64,000 nucleotides of DNA, taken from contig NZ_CP047189.1 in assembly GCF_030440575.1 (NCBI RefSeq), forward strand, positions 186,001 through 250,000, in the 5' to 3' direction. A model generated the notes under the pieces. It was not told where the DNA came from. It made no database searches and was given only the letters and a program-made list of their open reading frames with translations. The position numbers and the translations under genes were made by a program. Each line of letters opens with the position of its first letter. The stretch's first letter is position 1. This DNA is from Corynebacterium ciconiae DSM 44920. Lineage in GTDB: Bacteria > Actinomycetota > Actinomycetes > Mycobacteriales > Mycobacteriaceae. Shown here one piece after another: positions 36,156-45,314 of the stretch.

Positions 36156-38509
36156 CAGTCTCCCTTCGTCGCGGACCCGCGACCATGCTCGCCCTGTTGT
36201 TCACTCTGGAGGCGGGCCATGAGGGCATGGAAGGGGATGAGTTGGTTATCGTCCTCGGCGGGGGTGCCACTACGTACCGTGAGATCTTCGGGGTACACCT
36301 CAACATTGCCGGGCTCTGTAGCCTCAGCGTAGTCGTTTCGCCCCGCAGTGGTGGGTGCCACGGCGGCGGGCAGCGGCTCTTTGCCGTGGCCCACGTAGTT
36401 TGATGCACGCTTGACCCAGCTCGGGGCCCACCAGCTGTCCTCGCGCAGTAGGTGCATCACGGCCGGCACGAGGAACATGCGTACGATGGTGGCGTCGAGA
36501 AGCAATGCGGCGATCATGCCGAAGGCGATGTATTTCATCATCACAATGTCGGAGAATCCGAAGGCGCCGCAGACCACGATCATGATCAGTGCCGCGGCGG
36601 TGATGATAGAGCCGGTGTGGGCGGTGCCATAACGGATCGCTTGGTCGGTGGTGGCGCCGCGGGCCCGGGATTCCACCATGCGGGAGACCAGGAAGACCTC
36701 GTAGTCGGTGGACAGGCCGTAGACGATGGCCGAGATGAGCACCAGAATCGGGCTCATCAGTGGGCCGGGGGTGAAGTTGAAGAGGCTGGCGCCGAGGCCA
36801 TCCACGAACATCCAGGTGAGCACACCCAAGGTGGTGCCGAGGGTGAGGATGGTCATGATCACGGCCTTGGCGGGCAGGATGATCGAGCCGAAGACGATGC
36901 TCATGAGGATGAAGGTGGCGGCGATGATGTACAGCGCCATCCACGGCAGCCGGTCGAAGAGCGCCTCGATGGATTCAATCTCGAGGGCAGGGGTGCCGCC
37001 AATGTAGAGCTCCACACCATCCGGGGTGTCGATGTCTCGGAGCTGATCCACCACGGCTTTGTTCTGCGAGCGGTCCTCAATACCGGCCGAGAGGACAGTG
37101 GTGCCGTTCTCGGTGGGGGAGGAGGGAGTGAAGCGCCCGGTGAGGCCATCGATCTGGCTAGCCTGCTGGTAGATGCTGACAAGCCCGGCATTATCGGCGC
37201 CCGTGACCACCAGCTTGATGGGCTCGGTGCGGTATTGGGGGAAGTTTTTGTCGAAGCTTGCCTGGGTCTGGCGCACGTCATTAGTGGGCGGCAGGTACGT
37301 TTCATTGATTCCGCCGAAGCTCACCCCGCCCAAGGGGATGGTCAGGGCGATGAGCAGCCCGGTAACGCCGAGGGTGACGGCCTTGGCGTGGCGCATGGAC
37401 CAACCGGCCAGTCGTGCCCACAGGGAGCTATCGATGTCTTCTTTCTTCTTCGACACCGAGCGCACCCGCAGCTTGTTGATGTTTGGGCCCAGCATGCCAA
37501 AGAGAGAGGGCAGCACCGTGATGGACAAGATCGCCGCCAGGCCCACCGCGGAGATCGCCCCATAGGCGATGGACTTGAGGAAGGCTTGGGGAAACACCAG
37601 CAAACCGGAGAGGGCCACGGCCACCATGGCAGCCGAGAAGACCACGGTTTGGCCCGCGGTGGCGGTGGTGATGGCCACCGCGTCACGCACGTCGCGGCCG
37701 GAGTCCATCTCTTCGCGGAAGCGGGAGACCATGAACAGCCCGTAGTCGATAGCCAGGCCTAGGCCGAGGAGCGTGACCACTGACATGGCGAAAACGTTGA
37801 CCTGGGTGATACCGGCGAGCACGCTGAGCACGCCGAGAGATCCAAGAATGGAGAGAATGCCCACGATCAGCGGCATCACGGCGGCCACCAAGGAGCCGAA
37901 GACGATGAGCAGCAGCACGCCCACTAGGGGAAGGGCCACCAGTTCGGCGCGTTTGATATCGCTCGACATGCCCTTGTCGAGTGCATCGGCGATGGCGGTG
38001 GCACCGGCCACCTCTACCTTCACGTCTTCGCCGAGCATGTGCTCCGGCGGGGTGAAATCATCGCCTACCGCGCGGAAGTCCTTGAGGGTTTGTTCCCCAT
38101 CGCCCTTCAGCCCCACCGCGGCGAAGGCGAGATGCTTATCGGCGGTGGCCAGCTGATCGTTGCGATTGTCGAAGTAGCTGTTGATGTGGGAGATCTGCTC
38201 GGGGTGCTGCTCCTGCAGCTGAGTGAGGAAGCTGCGGGCCTTGTCCACGGTGGCAGGATCGTCCAAGGGGCGATCCGAGGTGGATTCGAATAGCAGAATC
38301 ACGTCGCCGTTGTTATCGCGGCCGAAGGTGTCCAGCTCGATCTGGGCAGCCTTGGTCGAGCTGGAACCTGGATCGTCCCAGCCCTCTTGGCTCATGCGAT
38401 CTTCCAGCTTGGTGCCGGCCAGCGCGTAGAGCGCCAGAATCACCAGCACGATCACCGCCGGAACGATGCGCCGGAAACGGTAGGACAGCAGTCCCCACTT
38501 GTAGAACAT
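36155..38509 (-). CDS. cmpL1: MMPL-family RND transporter, trehalose monomycolate exporter (MmpL3/CmpL1-like)
   Basis: A 784-residue transporter with twelve predicted membrane helices in two halves, each with a large extracytoplasmic loop after the first helix. The proton-relay Asp-Tyr pairs are visible as GLGLAIDYGLFMVSRFREE and YGLSTDYEVFLVSRMVE. Neighbours NYN-domain, trmB and pckG match those of mmpL3 (Rv0206c) in M. tuberculosis, supporting orthology with MmpL3/CmpL1 rather than another MmpL. It flips trehalose monomycolate to the periplasm. The cytoplasmic C-terminal tail after TM12 is short (about 70 residues). A GGAG site precedes the ATG. Possible function with TmaT, encoded downstream. 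Confidence 0.93.
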   Translation of the reverse strand: MFYKWGLLSYRFRRIVPAVIVLVILALYALAGTKLEDRMSQEGWDDPGSSSTKAAQIELDTFGRDNNGDVILLFESTSDRPLDDPATVDKARSFLTQLQEQHPEQISHINSYFDNRNDQLATADKHLAFAAVGLKGDGEQTLKDFRAVGDDFTPPEHMLGEDVKVEVAGATAIADALDKGMSSDIKRAELVALPLVGVLLLIVFGSLVAAVMPLIVGILSILGSLGVLSVLAGITQVNVFAMSVVTLLGLGLAIDYGLFMVSRFREEMDSGRDVRDAVAITTATAGQTVVFSAAMVAVALSGLLVFPQAFLKSIAYGAISAVGLAAILSITVLPSLFGMLGPNINKLRVRSVSKKKEDIDSSLWARLAGWSMRHAKAVTLGVTGLLIALTIPLGGVSFGGINETYLPPTNDVRQTQASFDKNFPQYRTEPIKLVVTGADNAGLVSIYQQASQIDGLTGRFTPSSPTENGTTVLSAGIEDRSQNKAVVDQLRDIDTPDGVELYIGGTPALEIESIEALFDRLPWMALYIIAATFILMSIVFGSIILPAKAVIMTILTLGTTLGVLTWMFVDGLGASLFNFTPGPLMSPILVLISAIVYGLSTDYEVFLVSRMVESRARGATTDQAIRYGTAHTGSIITAAALIMIVVCGAFGFSDIVMMKYIAFGMIAALLLDATIVRMFLVPAVMHLLREDSWWAPSWVKRASNYVGHGKEPLPAAVAPTTAGRNDYAEATEPGNVEVYPEDLTVRSGTPAEDDNQLIPFHALMARLQSEQQGEHGRGSATKGD

Positions 38510-38537
38510 GGTGTAGCTCCTCGTCTATCCCCGTGGC

Positions 38538-39203
38538 CTAGTGCGGCTTGGAATTCAGCAGCGCACGCAGCGGACGGAAGGGCAGCAGCCAAGCGCCGTC
38601 TGCGGGCAGGTTGTCCAGGGTGACCCGCGGCAGCGGCTCGAGGAAGACGCCGTCAATATCCTCGAGGTCAACAAAGCGCAGCGACTCCGAGGCGGTGGCC
38701 CACGAGCAGTGCTCGTGGAAGCCGAGCACGGTCACAGGCACCCCGGTGGCGGCGATGCGTTCGAGGGTCTCCTGGAAGTTACGGCCATCGGCGCTGGCCA
38801 CCACGAGCCCCTTGAGTACGCCCTCCGCTTCTCGACGCTCAATATGGCGGATCATATCGGGATCCACATCGGAATCCTCCGCCGTCTTGGGCTTGGCGAA
38901 CACCGCGAAACCCATATTGCGCATGGCATCGACCCAGGGGCGTACTGCCTCGGCGGCGTCGGGGGAGACATTGGTAAAGACCGTGGCCTCGGGATCGATC
39001 TCTGGGTCGATGGAGGCGGCCTCATGGATCAGCCAGCGGCCCACCGCGTCGAAGCGTGGGCGCTGGGAGCCGGAGGGTCGGCCACCCAGTAGCGCGCCGA
39101 GGCCCATGTCTAGGTTCGGGCCGTCCCACACCAGGAGCATGTTGGCGGGGCCGACGCGCCCCGAATCGTCATAGCGGTGGTGCAGCTCCACGAAATCATT
39201 CAT
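38538..39203 (-). CDS. NYN-domain protein (Rv0207-like)
   Basis: A 221-residue protein with an N-terminal NYN/PIN-like nuclease fold. The first acidic cluster is LLVWDGPNLDMGLG and a later one is LVVASADGRNFQETL. These Asp residues are the expected metal ligands. NYN proteins often cleave RNA, but its fixed place between trmB and the mycolate exporter is unexplained. The ATG follows the trmB stop by two bases, with GGAGAA overlapping the stop, so translation is coupled. Confidence 0.85.
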   Translation of the reverse strand: MNDFVELHHRYDDSGRVGPANMLLVWDGPNLDMGLGALLGGRPSGSQRPRFDAVGRWLIHEAASIDPEIDPEATVFTNVSPDAAEAVRPWVDAMRNMGFAVFAKPKTAEDSDVDPDMIRHIERREAEGVLKGLVVASADGRNFQETLERIAATGVPVTVLGFHEHCSWATASESLRFVDLEDIDGVFLEPLPRVTLDNLPADGAWLLPFRPLRALLNSKPH

Positions 39204-39205
39204 GG

Positions 39206-40075
39206 CTAGTTCTCCTTCGCGGTGGGCTCGTCGCGCTTGCGCCAGAGATATTCCCGAATCACGTGGCTTTTATCGAGGCCCTTGCCTTCGAACTTAGTAA
39301 TAACCTGCCGGTCGGTGAGTTGGGGGCACTCGGGCCACGGCCAGCCCATGTACTCGAGCGCGGGTTCGACATCAACGAGCTCATCGATCCATTCGGCGTA
39401 GTCGGCGTGATCGGTGGCCACATGCAGCACCCCGCCCGGCTTAAGCCGAGAGGCGATCAGGCGCAGCGGCCCCGATTGGATGATGCGGCGCTTATGGTGG
39501 CGCGCCTTGGGCCAGGGATCGGGGAAGTAGATGCGTACCCCGTCGAGGGAGGCGGGGGCGATCATGCGGTTGAGAACCTCGATGCCATCGCCGCGGACCA
39601 TGCGGATGTTGTCGATGCCTTCGCGCACGACGCTGCCTAGCAGCTTCGCCAGCCCGGGCTTGTAGAGCTCCACGGCGATGATGTTGGTGTCCGCCTCCTT
39701 GGGGGCCATCGCGGCGGTGGAGGTGCCGGTGCCGGAGCCGATCTCCACGATGGTGGGGGCCTGCCGGCCGAACCACTCGGCGGGGTCGATGCGTTCATCG
39801 GAGAGCACGGTGCCCAAGCGGGGCCAGTGCTGCTCCATGAGGGCCTGTTGATTATCGGTGAGGGTGCCGCGGCGGAAGCTCACCGAGCCCAGGCGCGGAT
39901 AATCCAGCCCATCATCGAATTCGGACTGGAGGGGCCGCCCGCCCGGAAGGTCTCCCACGGTACGTTCCGTGGGGGTGTGTATGTGCGGGGCGGGGGAAGA
40001 GGGGGACGCCGCAGAGGGGGTGCGGCCGCCCGCAGAGAGAGAATCAGGGTTATCAGTAGTAGACACTCGACACAT
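39206..40075 (-). CDS. trmB: tRNA (guanine-N7-)-methyltransferase
   Basis: Methylates G46 of tRNAs using SAM. The 289-residue protein has a poorly conserved Ser/Pro-rich N-terminal extension of about 60 residues. The Rossmann methyltransferase core follows with [16 protein letters not shown], the [17 protein letters not shown] motif diagnostic for TrmB, and [12 protein letters not shown]. The ATG at 40075 or the GTG at 40066 could start translation; neither has a good ribosome site. It heads the minus-strand run NYN-mmpL-flippase-DUF3054. Confidence 0.94.
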   Translation of the reverse strand: MCRVSTTDNPDSLSAGGRTPSAASPSSPAPHIHTPTERTVGDLPGGRPLQSEFDDGLDYPRLGSVSFRRGTLTDNQQALMEQHWPRLGTVLSDERIDPAEWFGRQAPTIVEIGSGTGTSTAAMAPKEADTNIIAVELYKPGLAKLLGSVVREGIDNIRMVRGDGIEVLNRMIAPASLDGVRIYFPDPWPKARHHKRRIIQSGPLRLIASRLKPGGVLHVATDHADYAEWIDELVDVEPALEYMGWPWPECPQLTDRQVITKFEGKGLDKSHVIREYLWRKRDEPTAKEN

Positions 40076-40132
40076 TCTGCCAAGTAGTGAGGTAAAAGTT
40101 CAATAATAGCCAGTGTCCGTATGGTCATCTTC

Positions 40133-40171
40133 TGGGGGAGCTATATCGAGCAAATACCCCCAAAGTGGGGC
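40133..40171 (+). promoter_or_regulatory. Candidate RamA-like boxes upstream of pckG
   Basis: Three G/C runs of the type reported for the LuxR-type regulator RamA lie close together: TGGGGGA (40133-40139), ACCCCCA (40156-40162) and TGGGGC (40166-40171). In C. glutamicum pck and other acetate/gluconeogenesis genes are controlled by such regulators. Their functional role here is inference. Confidence 0.35.
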
Positions 40172-40347
40172 AGGGTGGCAGCTGTCAAAGTGTGACTTAG
40201 GCCCGAAACGCCGCGCAGGAGCTCACCAATCCAGCGAATATACGTACCTTTTGGCGAACGCGATCCAAAACACGGCTTCATCTCTTGGGCACCTAACTAA
40301 TCTTGGTAGTGGAAGTCTGTCGAGTGACGCACATGTCTGGAGAAGCG

Positions 40348-42171
40348 ATGACCGCTATTAAGGGCCTAGAGGGCCCCGCACCCACCAAGAATGAAGAACT
40401 GCTCACCTGGATTGCCGAGGCTGTGGACCTCTTCCAGCCGGATCGGGTGGAGTTCTCTGATGGCTCCCAGGAAGAATGGGACCGACTCGGCGCAGAGCTC
40501 GTGGAGGCGGGCACCCTGATCAAGCTGAACGAGGAGAAGCGGCCCAATAGCTTCCTCGCTCGCTCGAACCCCGCGGACGTTGCTCGCGTGGAATCCCGCA
40601 CCTTCATCTGCTCCCACACCGAGGAGGGCGCCGGCCCCACCAACAACTGGGCCGACCCGGTGAAGATGCGCGAGGAAATGCTGGAGCAGTACAAGGGCTC
40701 CATGAAGGGCCGCACCATGTACGTAGTGCCCTTCTGCATGGGCCCGATCGATGATCCCAGTCCGAAGCTGGGTGTGCAGCTCACCGACTCCGCCTATGTG
40801 GTCATGTCCATGCGCATCATGACCCGCATGGGGCAGGAGGCTCTGGACAAGATCGGCGAGGACGGCGATTTCGTGCACTGCCTGCACTCCGTTGGTGCGC
40901 CCCTGGAGGAGGGCCAGGAGGATGTTCCGTGGCCCTGCAATGACACCAAGTACATCACCCAGTTCCCGGAGACCAAGGAGATTTGGTCCTATGGCTCCGG
41001 CTACGGCGGAAACGCCATCTTGGCCAAGAAGTGCTATGCCCTGCGTATCGCCTCGGTGATGGCGCAGGAAGAGGGCTGGATGGCTGAGCACATGCTCATC
41101 CTCAAGCTCAACTCCCCGCAAGGGAAGTCCTACTACATGGCCGCTGCTTTCCCCTCCGCCTGCGGTAAGACCAACCTAGCGATGCTCGAGCCCACCTTGG
41201 AGGGCTGGACCGCCGAGGTGGTGGGCGATGATATCGCCTGGCTGCACTTTGGCGAGGATGGTCGCCTCTACGCCGTGAACCCGGAGAATGGTTTCTTCGG
41301 TGTGGCCCCAGGCACCAACTACTCCTCTAACCCGAACGCCATGCGCACCATGGAGCCGGGCAACACCCTGTTCACCAACGTGGCACTCACCGATGACGGC
41401 GATGTCTGGTGGGAGGGCCTGGAGAACAAGCCTGAGCACGCCATTGACTGGTTGGGCAATGAGTGGACCCCGGATTCGGGACAGCCGGCCGCCCACCCGA
41501 ACTCCCGCTACTGCGTGCCGATCGCGCAGTGCCCAGTGGCTGCCGAGGAGTTCAATGACTGGAAGGGTGTGCCGATCGACGCCATCCTCTTCGGTGGTCG
41601 CCGCCCCGACACGGTGCCGTTGGTGACCCAGGCACACGATTGGAACCACGCCACCATGATCGGCGCGCTGCTTGCCTCCGGCCAGACCGCCGCCTCCGCC
41701 GAGGCCAAGGTCGGCTCGTTGCGCCATGATCCGATGGCCATGCTTCCTTTCATCGGCTACAACGCTGGTGACTATCTGCAGCACTGGATCGACATGGGCA
41801 ACAAGGGCGGCGAGAAGATGCCGGCCGTGTTCTTGGTCAACTGGTTCCGCCGCGGCGAGGACGGCCGCTTCCTGTGGCCGGGCTTCGGTGAGAACTCCCG
41901 TGTGCTCAAGTGGATCATCGACCGCATCGAGGGCCGCGTGGGCGCCACCGAGACCGTGGTGGGATACACCGCCAAGGTAGAAGACATCGACCTCACCGGT
42001 TTGGACACCCCGGTGGCCGATGTGGAGGAGGCCCTGACCGCCCCCGCTGAGCAGTGGGAGGGCGATGTGGCCGATAACCAGGCGTGGCTGGAGAAGCTTG
42101 GCCCCAAGGTTCCCGCCGAGGTGCATGAGCAATTCGCCGCGCTGAAGAAGCGCATCGAGGACGCCAAGTAA
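40348..42171 (+). CDS. pckG: Phosphoenolpyruvate carboxykinase (GTP)
   Basis: Interconverts oxaloacetate + GTP with PEP, CO2 and GDP; the main gluconeogenic exit from the TCA cycle in corynebacteria. The 607-residue length is normal. Seen: the nucleotide-binding P-loop with reactive cysteine [15 protein letters not shown], the metal site [11 protein letters not shown], the substrate region [12 protein letters not shown], and [12 protein letters not shown]. The start is ATG 40348 after GGAGAAG; two upstream in-frame ATG/GTG codons exist but lack ribosome sites. Confidence 0.97.
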   Translation: MTAIKGLEGPAPTKNEELLTWIAEAVDLFQPDRVEFSDGSQEEWDRLGAELVEAGTLIKLNEEKRPNSFLARSNPADVARVESRTFICSHTEEGAGPTNNWADPVKMREEMLEQYKGSMKGRTMYVVPFCMGPIDDPSPKLGVQLTDSAYVVMSMRIMTRMGQEALDKIGEDGDFVHCLHSVGAPLEEGQEDVPWPCNDTKYITQFPETKEIWSYGSGYGGNAILAKKCYALRIASVMAQEEGWMAEHMLILKLNSPQGKSYYMAAAFPSACGKTNLAMLEPTLEGWTAEVVGDDIAWLHFGEDGRLYAVNPENGFFGVAPGTNYSSNPNAMRTMEPGNTLFTNVALTDDGDVWWEGLENKPEHAIDWLGNEWTPDSGQPAAHPNSRYCVPIAQCPVAAEEFNDWKGVPIDAILFGGRRPDTVPLVTQAHDWNHATMIGALLASGQTAASAEAKVGSLRHDPMAMLPFIGYNAGDYLQHWIDMGNKGGEKMPAVFLVNWFRRGEDGRFLWPGFGENSRVLKWIIDRIEGRVGATETVVGYTAKVEDIDLTGLDTPVADVEEALTAPAEQWEGDVADNQAWLEKLGPKVPAEVHEQFAALKKRIEDAK

Positions 42172-42474
42172 CCTCAACCTTCCAGACAGACCCTCCCTGC
42201 CCGGTTCCCGCACCGCGCTGGCATATGAACTCACTCGCCGTGAGAAGCCAGCGCGGCGCGGGGGCCGGGCAGCGTGCGTATCGAGCATGAGTGCCTACGG
42301 GCGGCTCTCGCGACCGAGCAGCCCCAGCGACCGAGCAGCCGTGGTGTGCGAGCGGGCACAGCCGACCGAGCTGGCCGCGTGCCGCCTGCCGTGGGGTGTA
42401 TTCCTTCGCTAAACTATCCCAGTGAATTTAATGTCGCGTGGATAAATCGCGGATGAACACGGAAACGGACGTGC
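42172..42474. other. Intergenic region after pckG
   Basis: 303 bases. The first part is a very long hairpin. The rest holds a lower-GC segment near 42410-42450 (with TAAACT and TTTAAT hexamers) that probably contains the promoter of the GT87 gene pair. Confidence 0.6.
42197..42272 (+). terminator. Long hairpin after pckG
   Basis: Two 26-base arms (42197-42222 and 42247-42272) pair with two G-T wobbles and a single A-C mismatch. The 24-base loop contains its own CTCAC/GTGAG stem. No T tract follows, so it may also act in mRNA stability. Confidence 0.6.
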
Positions 42475-44013
42475 ATGAGGGATATGCCAAGCGCTCAGCG
42501 GGGGACAGGCTCACACCACGGCCAGTACACGGCAGTATCGACTGCGGCGGACGCGCCCACAGATAGCTCCGCGGCAGAGTGGGAGCGCGCCCTCAAGGGG
42601 CCTCCGGCAGGCCGGCACTCCCGCGCAGCGCGCACCGGGGCGGGGGTGCTATTTCCGGCGCGAGTGTGGGTGCTGGCCATGGTGTTCGCGGCGCTGACTA
42701 TGTGGCTGTTTCGGCGCTCCGGTTTTCCCGATGATCTCGCCTCCTGGTGGATCGCGGGCTCGCTGGTGGCTGATGGCCAGGCGCACGAGATATATGCGGT
42801 TGATACTTCAGACTTTGCGGCATTCGATAGCCAGGCCTGGGCTGAGCAGGCGGCACTCATTCGTGATGTATCGCCCTATCCGCACCCGTATGTGCACATT
42901 CCTTTGGTGGCCTATGTGCTGGCCCCGCTTACCCAGATAATGTCCTTTTCCTTCTTCGCCACGCTGGGTGCGGGGATCAGCGGGGCCTGCGTGGTGCTGA
43001 TCGTGGCCTCTGGGATTGGGCTTTTTACTCGCTCGGCGCCGTCCACCACGGCGTTGTGGATTGGCAGTGTGCTGCTGTGGCTGTGCGCGGCCAATCAGAT
43101 GAGTATCACCCTGGGGCAGTCTTCGCCGTTTATCTACGCCACCATCGCCGTGGCCTTGGCGCTTTCGGAACGCCGCCCGGTGATCGCCGGTGTACTCATA
43201 GGTATCGCGGCGCTGATCAAGATCACCCCGATCGCGCTGATTGTGGTGTTGGTGGGCTTCGGCTCGCGGCGTCGCGCCGGGCTGGTGGGCTTGGGGGTGG
43301 TGTCCGCTGGGGCGGTGCTCACCTTGCTGCTGGTGGATTCGGCGGTGATCTCGGCGTGGCGGGAGACGATCTCGTGGATGAGTTCCCACACCTTGGCGGT
43401 ACCGATTAATGCCTCTCTCGATTCGCTGTTCGCCACCCGCACCAATATGGATGTCCAGGTGGAGGCGATTGCTGGCACGCCGGCCGCGGCGATCGTGATT
43501 AATGGCATATACGTGCTGCTGGTGGGGCTTGGCTTGGTGCTGCTCATGGGCACCCAGTCGCGCCATAAGTTTGAGATCTCGGCCGTGGCGATCTTGCTGG
43601 TGGCCACCTCGGTCTCCGGGGTGGTGTGGCTGCACTATGGCCTAGTGGCGTTTTTGCCGCTGGTAGGGGTGCTCATTCTGCACCGCCGCTACTGGGTGCT
43701 GGGGGTGGTGCTCTTCGCCTTCCCGCCGCTGGGCGGGCATTTCATGGATATGGAGACCACCCCGGGGGCGGTGCCCTGGGCGCCGCTGGCGCTCATGGTG
43801 ATTCCCACCTTGTTGTTGGTGGCCGGTGAGGTTATCGGCACCCAGGGGTTGTCCTTCCGCTCGGTGTGGCGCGGCATTCTGCACGAGATAGGGGCCCAGC
43901 CGGCCCCGCCGCCGCGGCCTGCTCGAAGGGGCGCTGTGGCCCCTGTGGTGCCCGCGCGGGCTGAGTATCGCGGCCGGCCTGCGGACTCGCGTCCGCGCCG
44001 CGCCCAGCGCTAA
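42475..44013 (+). CDS. GT87-type (DUF2029) membrane glycosyltransferase, first of a tandem pair
   Basis: A 512-residue polytopic protein with about ten membrane segments starting near residue 60. The GT-C catalytic acidic site is in the first outer loop (GFPDDLASWWIAG), followed by YPHPYVHIPLVAYVLAP, SITLGQSSPFIYA and ALIKITPIALIVV, all typical of GT87 polyprenol-phosphate-dependent mannosyl/arabinosyltransferases. It ends in a Pro/Arg-rich cytoplasmic tail. It likely transfers arabinose or mannose from a decaprenyl-phosphate sugar to arabinogalactan or lipoglycan. The next gene encodes a shorter paralog. The N-terminal start is uncertain: no good ribosome site precedes the ATG. Confidence 0.82.
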   Translation: MRDMPSAQRGTGSHHGQYTAVSTAADAPTDSSAAEWERALKGPPAGRHSRAARTGAGVLFPARVWVLAMVFAALTMWLFRRSGFPDDLASWWIAGSLVADGQAHEIYAVDTSDFAAFDSQAWAEQAALIRDVSPYPHPYVHIPLVAYVLAPLTQIMSFSFFATLGAGISGACVVLIVASGIGLFTRSAPSTTALWIGSVLLWLCAANQMSITLGQSSPFIYATIAVALALSERRPVIAGVLIGIAALIKITPIALIVVLVGFGSRRRAGLVGLGVVSAGAVLTLLLVDSAVISAWRETISWMSSHTLAVPINASLDSLFATRTNMDVQVEAIAGTPAAAIVINGIYVLLVGLGLVLLMGTQSRHKFEISAVAILLVATSVSGVVWLHYGLVAFLPLVGVLILHRRYWVLGVVLFAFPPLGGHFMDMETTPGAVPWAPLALMVIPTLLLVAGEVIGTQGLSFRSVWRGILHEIGAQPAPPPRPARRGAVAPVVPARAEYRGRPADSRPRRAQR

Positions 44014-44024
44014 ACTGCGCGGTT

Positions 44025-45311
44025 ATGGTTTCCTCTGCAGCCCGCGCGCCTCATGTGTCCTCTGTGCCTACGCGGGGGATCTTCTCGGCCCCAGTGTGGC
44101 TGGTGGCGGCGGGTTTCGCGGCGCTGACGCTCTATACCCAGCTGCGCCTGTCCACCCCGGACGATGCGGCCAGCTGGTGGATCGCGGGCCGGTTGGTGGC
44201 CACTGGGCATGCGGATGCGCTCTACTCCATTGACCCACAGGACTATGGCCTGTACACCGGTCCGGAGTGGTCTCACGAGGCGGGGCTCATCGCCGATCAC
44301 ACTATGGTTCCGCACCCTTATGTGCATGTGCCCACGGTGGCCTATGTGCTTGCCCCGCTGACGGCGATCATGAGCTTTCCCGTGTTTATCGGCCTCGGTG
44401 CGGTGATCACGGGGGTGTCGCTGACGCTGATGGTGGCCGCGGCGATCGCGATGTGGAGCGATCAAGCTCCCCGTCCTGGGGTGGTGATGGCTGTGACCGC
44501 GCTGCTGTGGGTGAGTGCGCCCGCCCAGGCCAGTATCACGCTGGGCCAGACCTCGCCGTTCATTTATGCGCTCATCACTCTGAGCGTGGCGTTGAGCCGC
44601 CGCCACCCTTGGGTTGCTGGGGTGGTGATCGCGGTGGCGAGCTTCATCAAGATCACCCCGATTGCCGTGGTGGTGGCCATGCTCTTTTTCGCTTCTCGAC
44701 GCCGCGCCGGGGTCATCGCCACGCTCCTGCTGGGCATCGCCGGGCTGCTGTCGTTCCTGCTCATCCCGCGGTCAGTGATCCAGTCCTGGCAGGAGACGGT
44801 GGGCTGGATCGGCTCCCATACGCTCGCCCCGCACAATGTGGCCATCGATGCGCTGCTGATCTCTCCGGTGCACACCGATGCCATCGTGGGGGTCTTTGAG
44901 GAGTCCTCCCCGTGGGCGCTGCCGCTGAAGCTGCTGATTGCCGCGATCCTCGCGGTGGGGGCGCTGGCTCTGATGGGGACGCAGAGCACGAAGAAATTCG
45001 AGATCCTCGCCGTGGCCATGATGCTGGGCGCCACCGGTGTGTCGAGTGTGCTGTGGGGCCACTACATCCTCATCGCGGTGGTGGGAATCATCGGCCTGGT
45101 GGCGCTGTATCGCTGGTGGTGGGCGGTGGCCTTCGTTCTGCTGCTGGTAACGCCCTTCGCTGCCGGCGATGAGCAGCTTTCGTGGGAGGCTGCACCCCTG
45201 GTGGCGCTGCTGGTCCCAGCGCTGCTGTTGATGCTGGGCGCGGTGGGCGCCCAGCGCCCTAGCCTGGCGGCGATCGGCCGCGGGCTGCGGGAGGAATTCA
45301 CCGGCTCCTAG
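44025..45311 (+). CDS. GT87-type (DUF2029) membrane glycosyltransferase, second of a tandem pair
   Basis: A 428-residue paralog of the preceding protein. Equivalent motifs are STPDDAASWWIAG, VPHPYVHVPTVAYVLAP, SITLGQTSPFIYA and SFIKITPIAVVV, in the same order, with about ten membrane segments. It lacks the long tail of its neighbour. TAAACT at 44011-44016, whose TAA is the stop of the first gene, lies 8 bases before the ATG, so it may also be made from a leaderless transcript. The two genes presumably arose by duplication and may add the same sugar at different positions. It ends three bases from the convergent methyltransferase gene. Confidence 0.82.
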   Translation: MVSSAARAPHVSSVPTRGIFSAPVWLVAAGFAALTLYTQLRLSTPDDAASWWIAGRLVATGHADALYSIDPQDYGLYTGPEWSHEAGLIADHTMVPHPYVHVPTVAYVLAPLTAIMSFPVFIGLGAVITGVSLTLMVAAAIAMWSDQAPRPGVVMAVTALLWVSAPAQASITLGQTSPFIYALITLSVALSRRHPWVAGVVIAVASFIKITPIAVVVAMLFFASRRRAGVIATLLLGIAGLLSFLLIPRSVIQSWQETVGWIGSHTLAPHNVAIDALLISPVHTDAIVGVFEESSPWALPLKLLIAAILAVGALALMGTQSTKKFEILAVAMMLGATGVSSVLWGHYILIAVVGIIGLVALYRWWWAVAFVLLLVTPFAAGDEQLSWEAAPLVALLVPALLLMLGAVGAQRPSLAAIGRGLREEFTGS

Positions 45312-45314
45312 CGG

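Noticed and set aside
36452..37762. A 436-codon plus-strand open frame across the mmpL gene
   Set aside because: Rich in Gly, His and Asp, typical of antisense translation of membrane-protein codons; the minus-strand MmpL is complete.
42420..42443. Eight-codon leader peptide before the GT87 pair
   Set aside because: GTG-to-TAA frame without a ribosome site or run of regulatory codons; likely chance.
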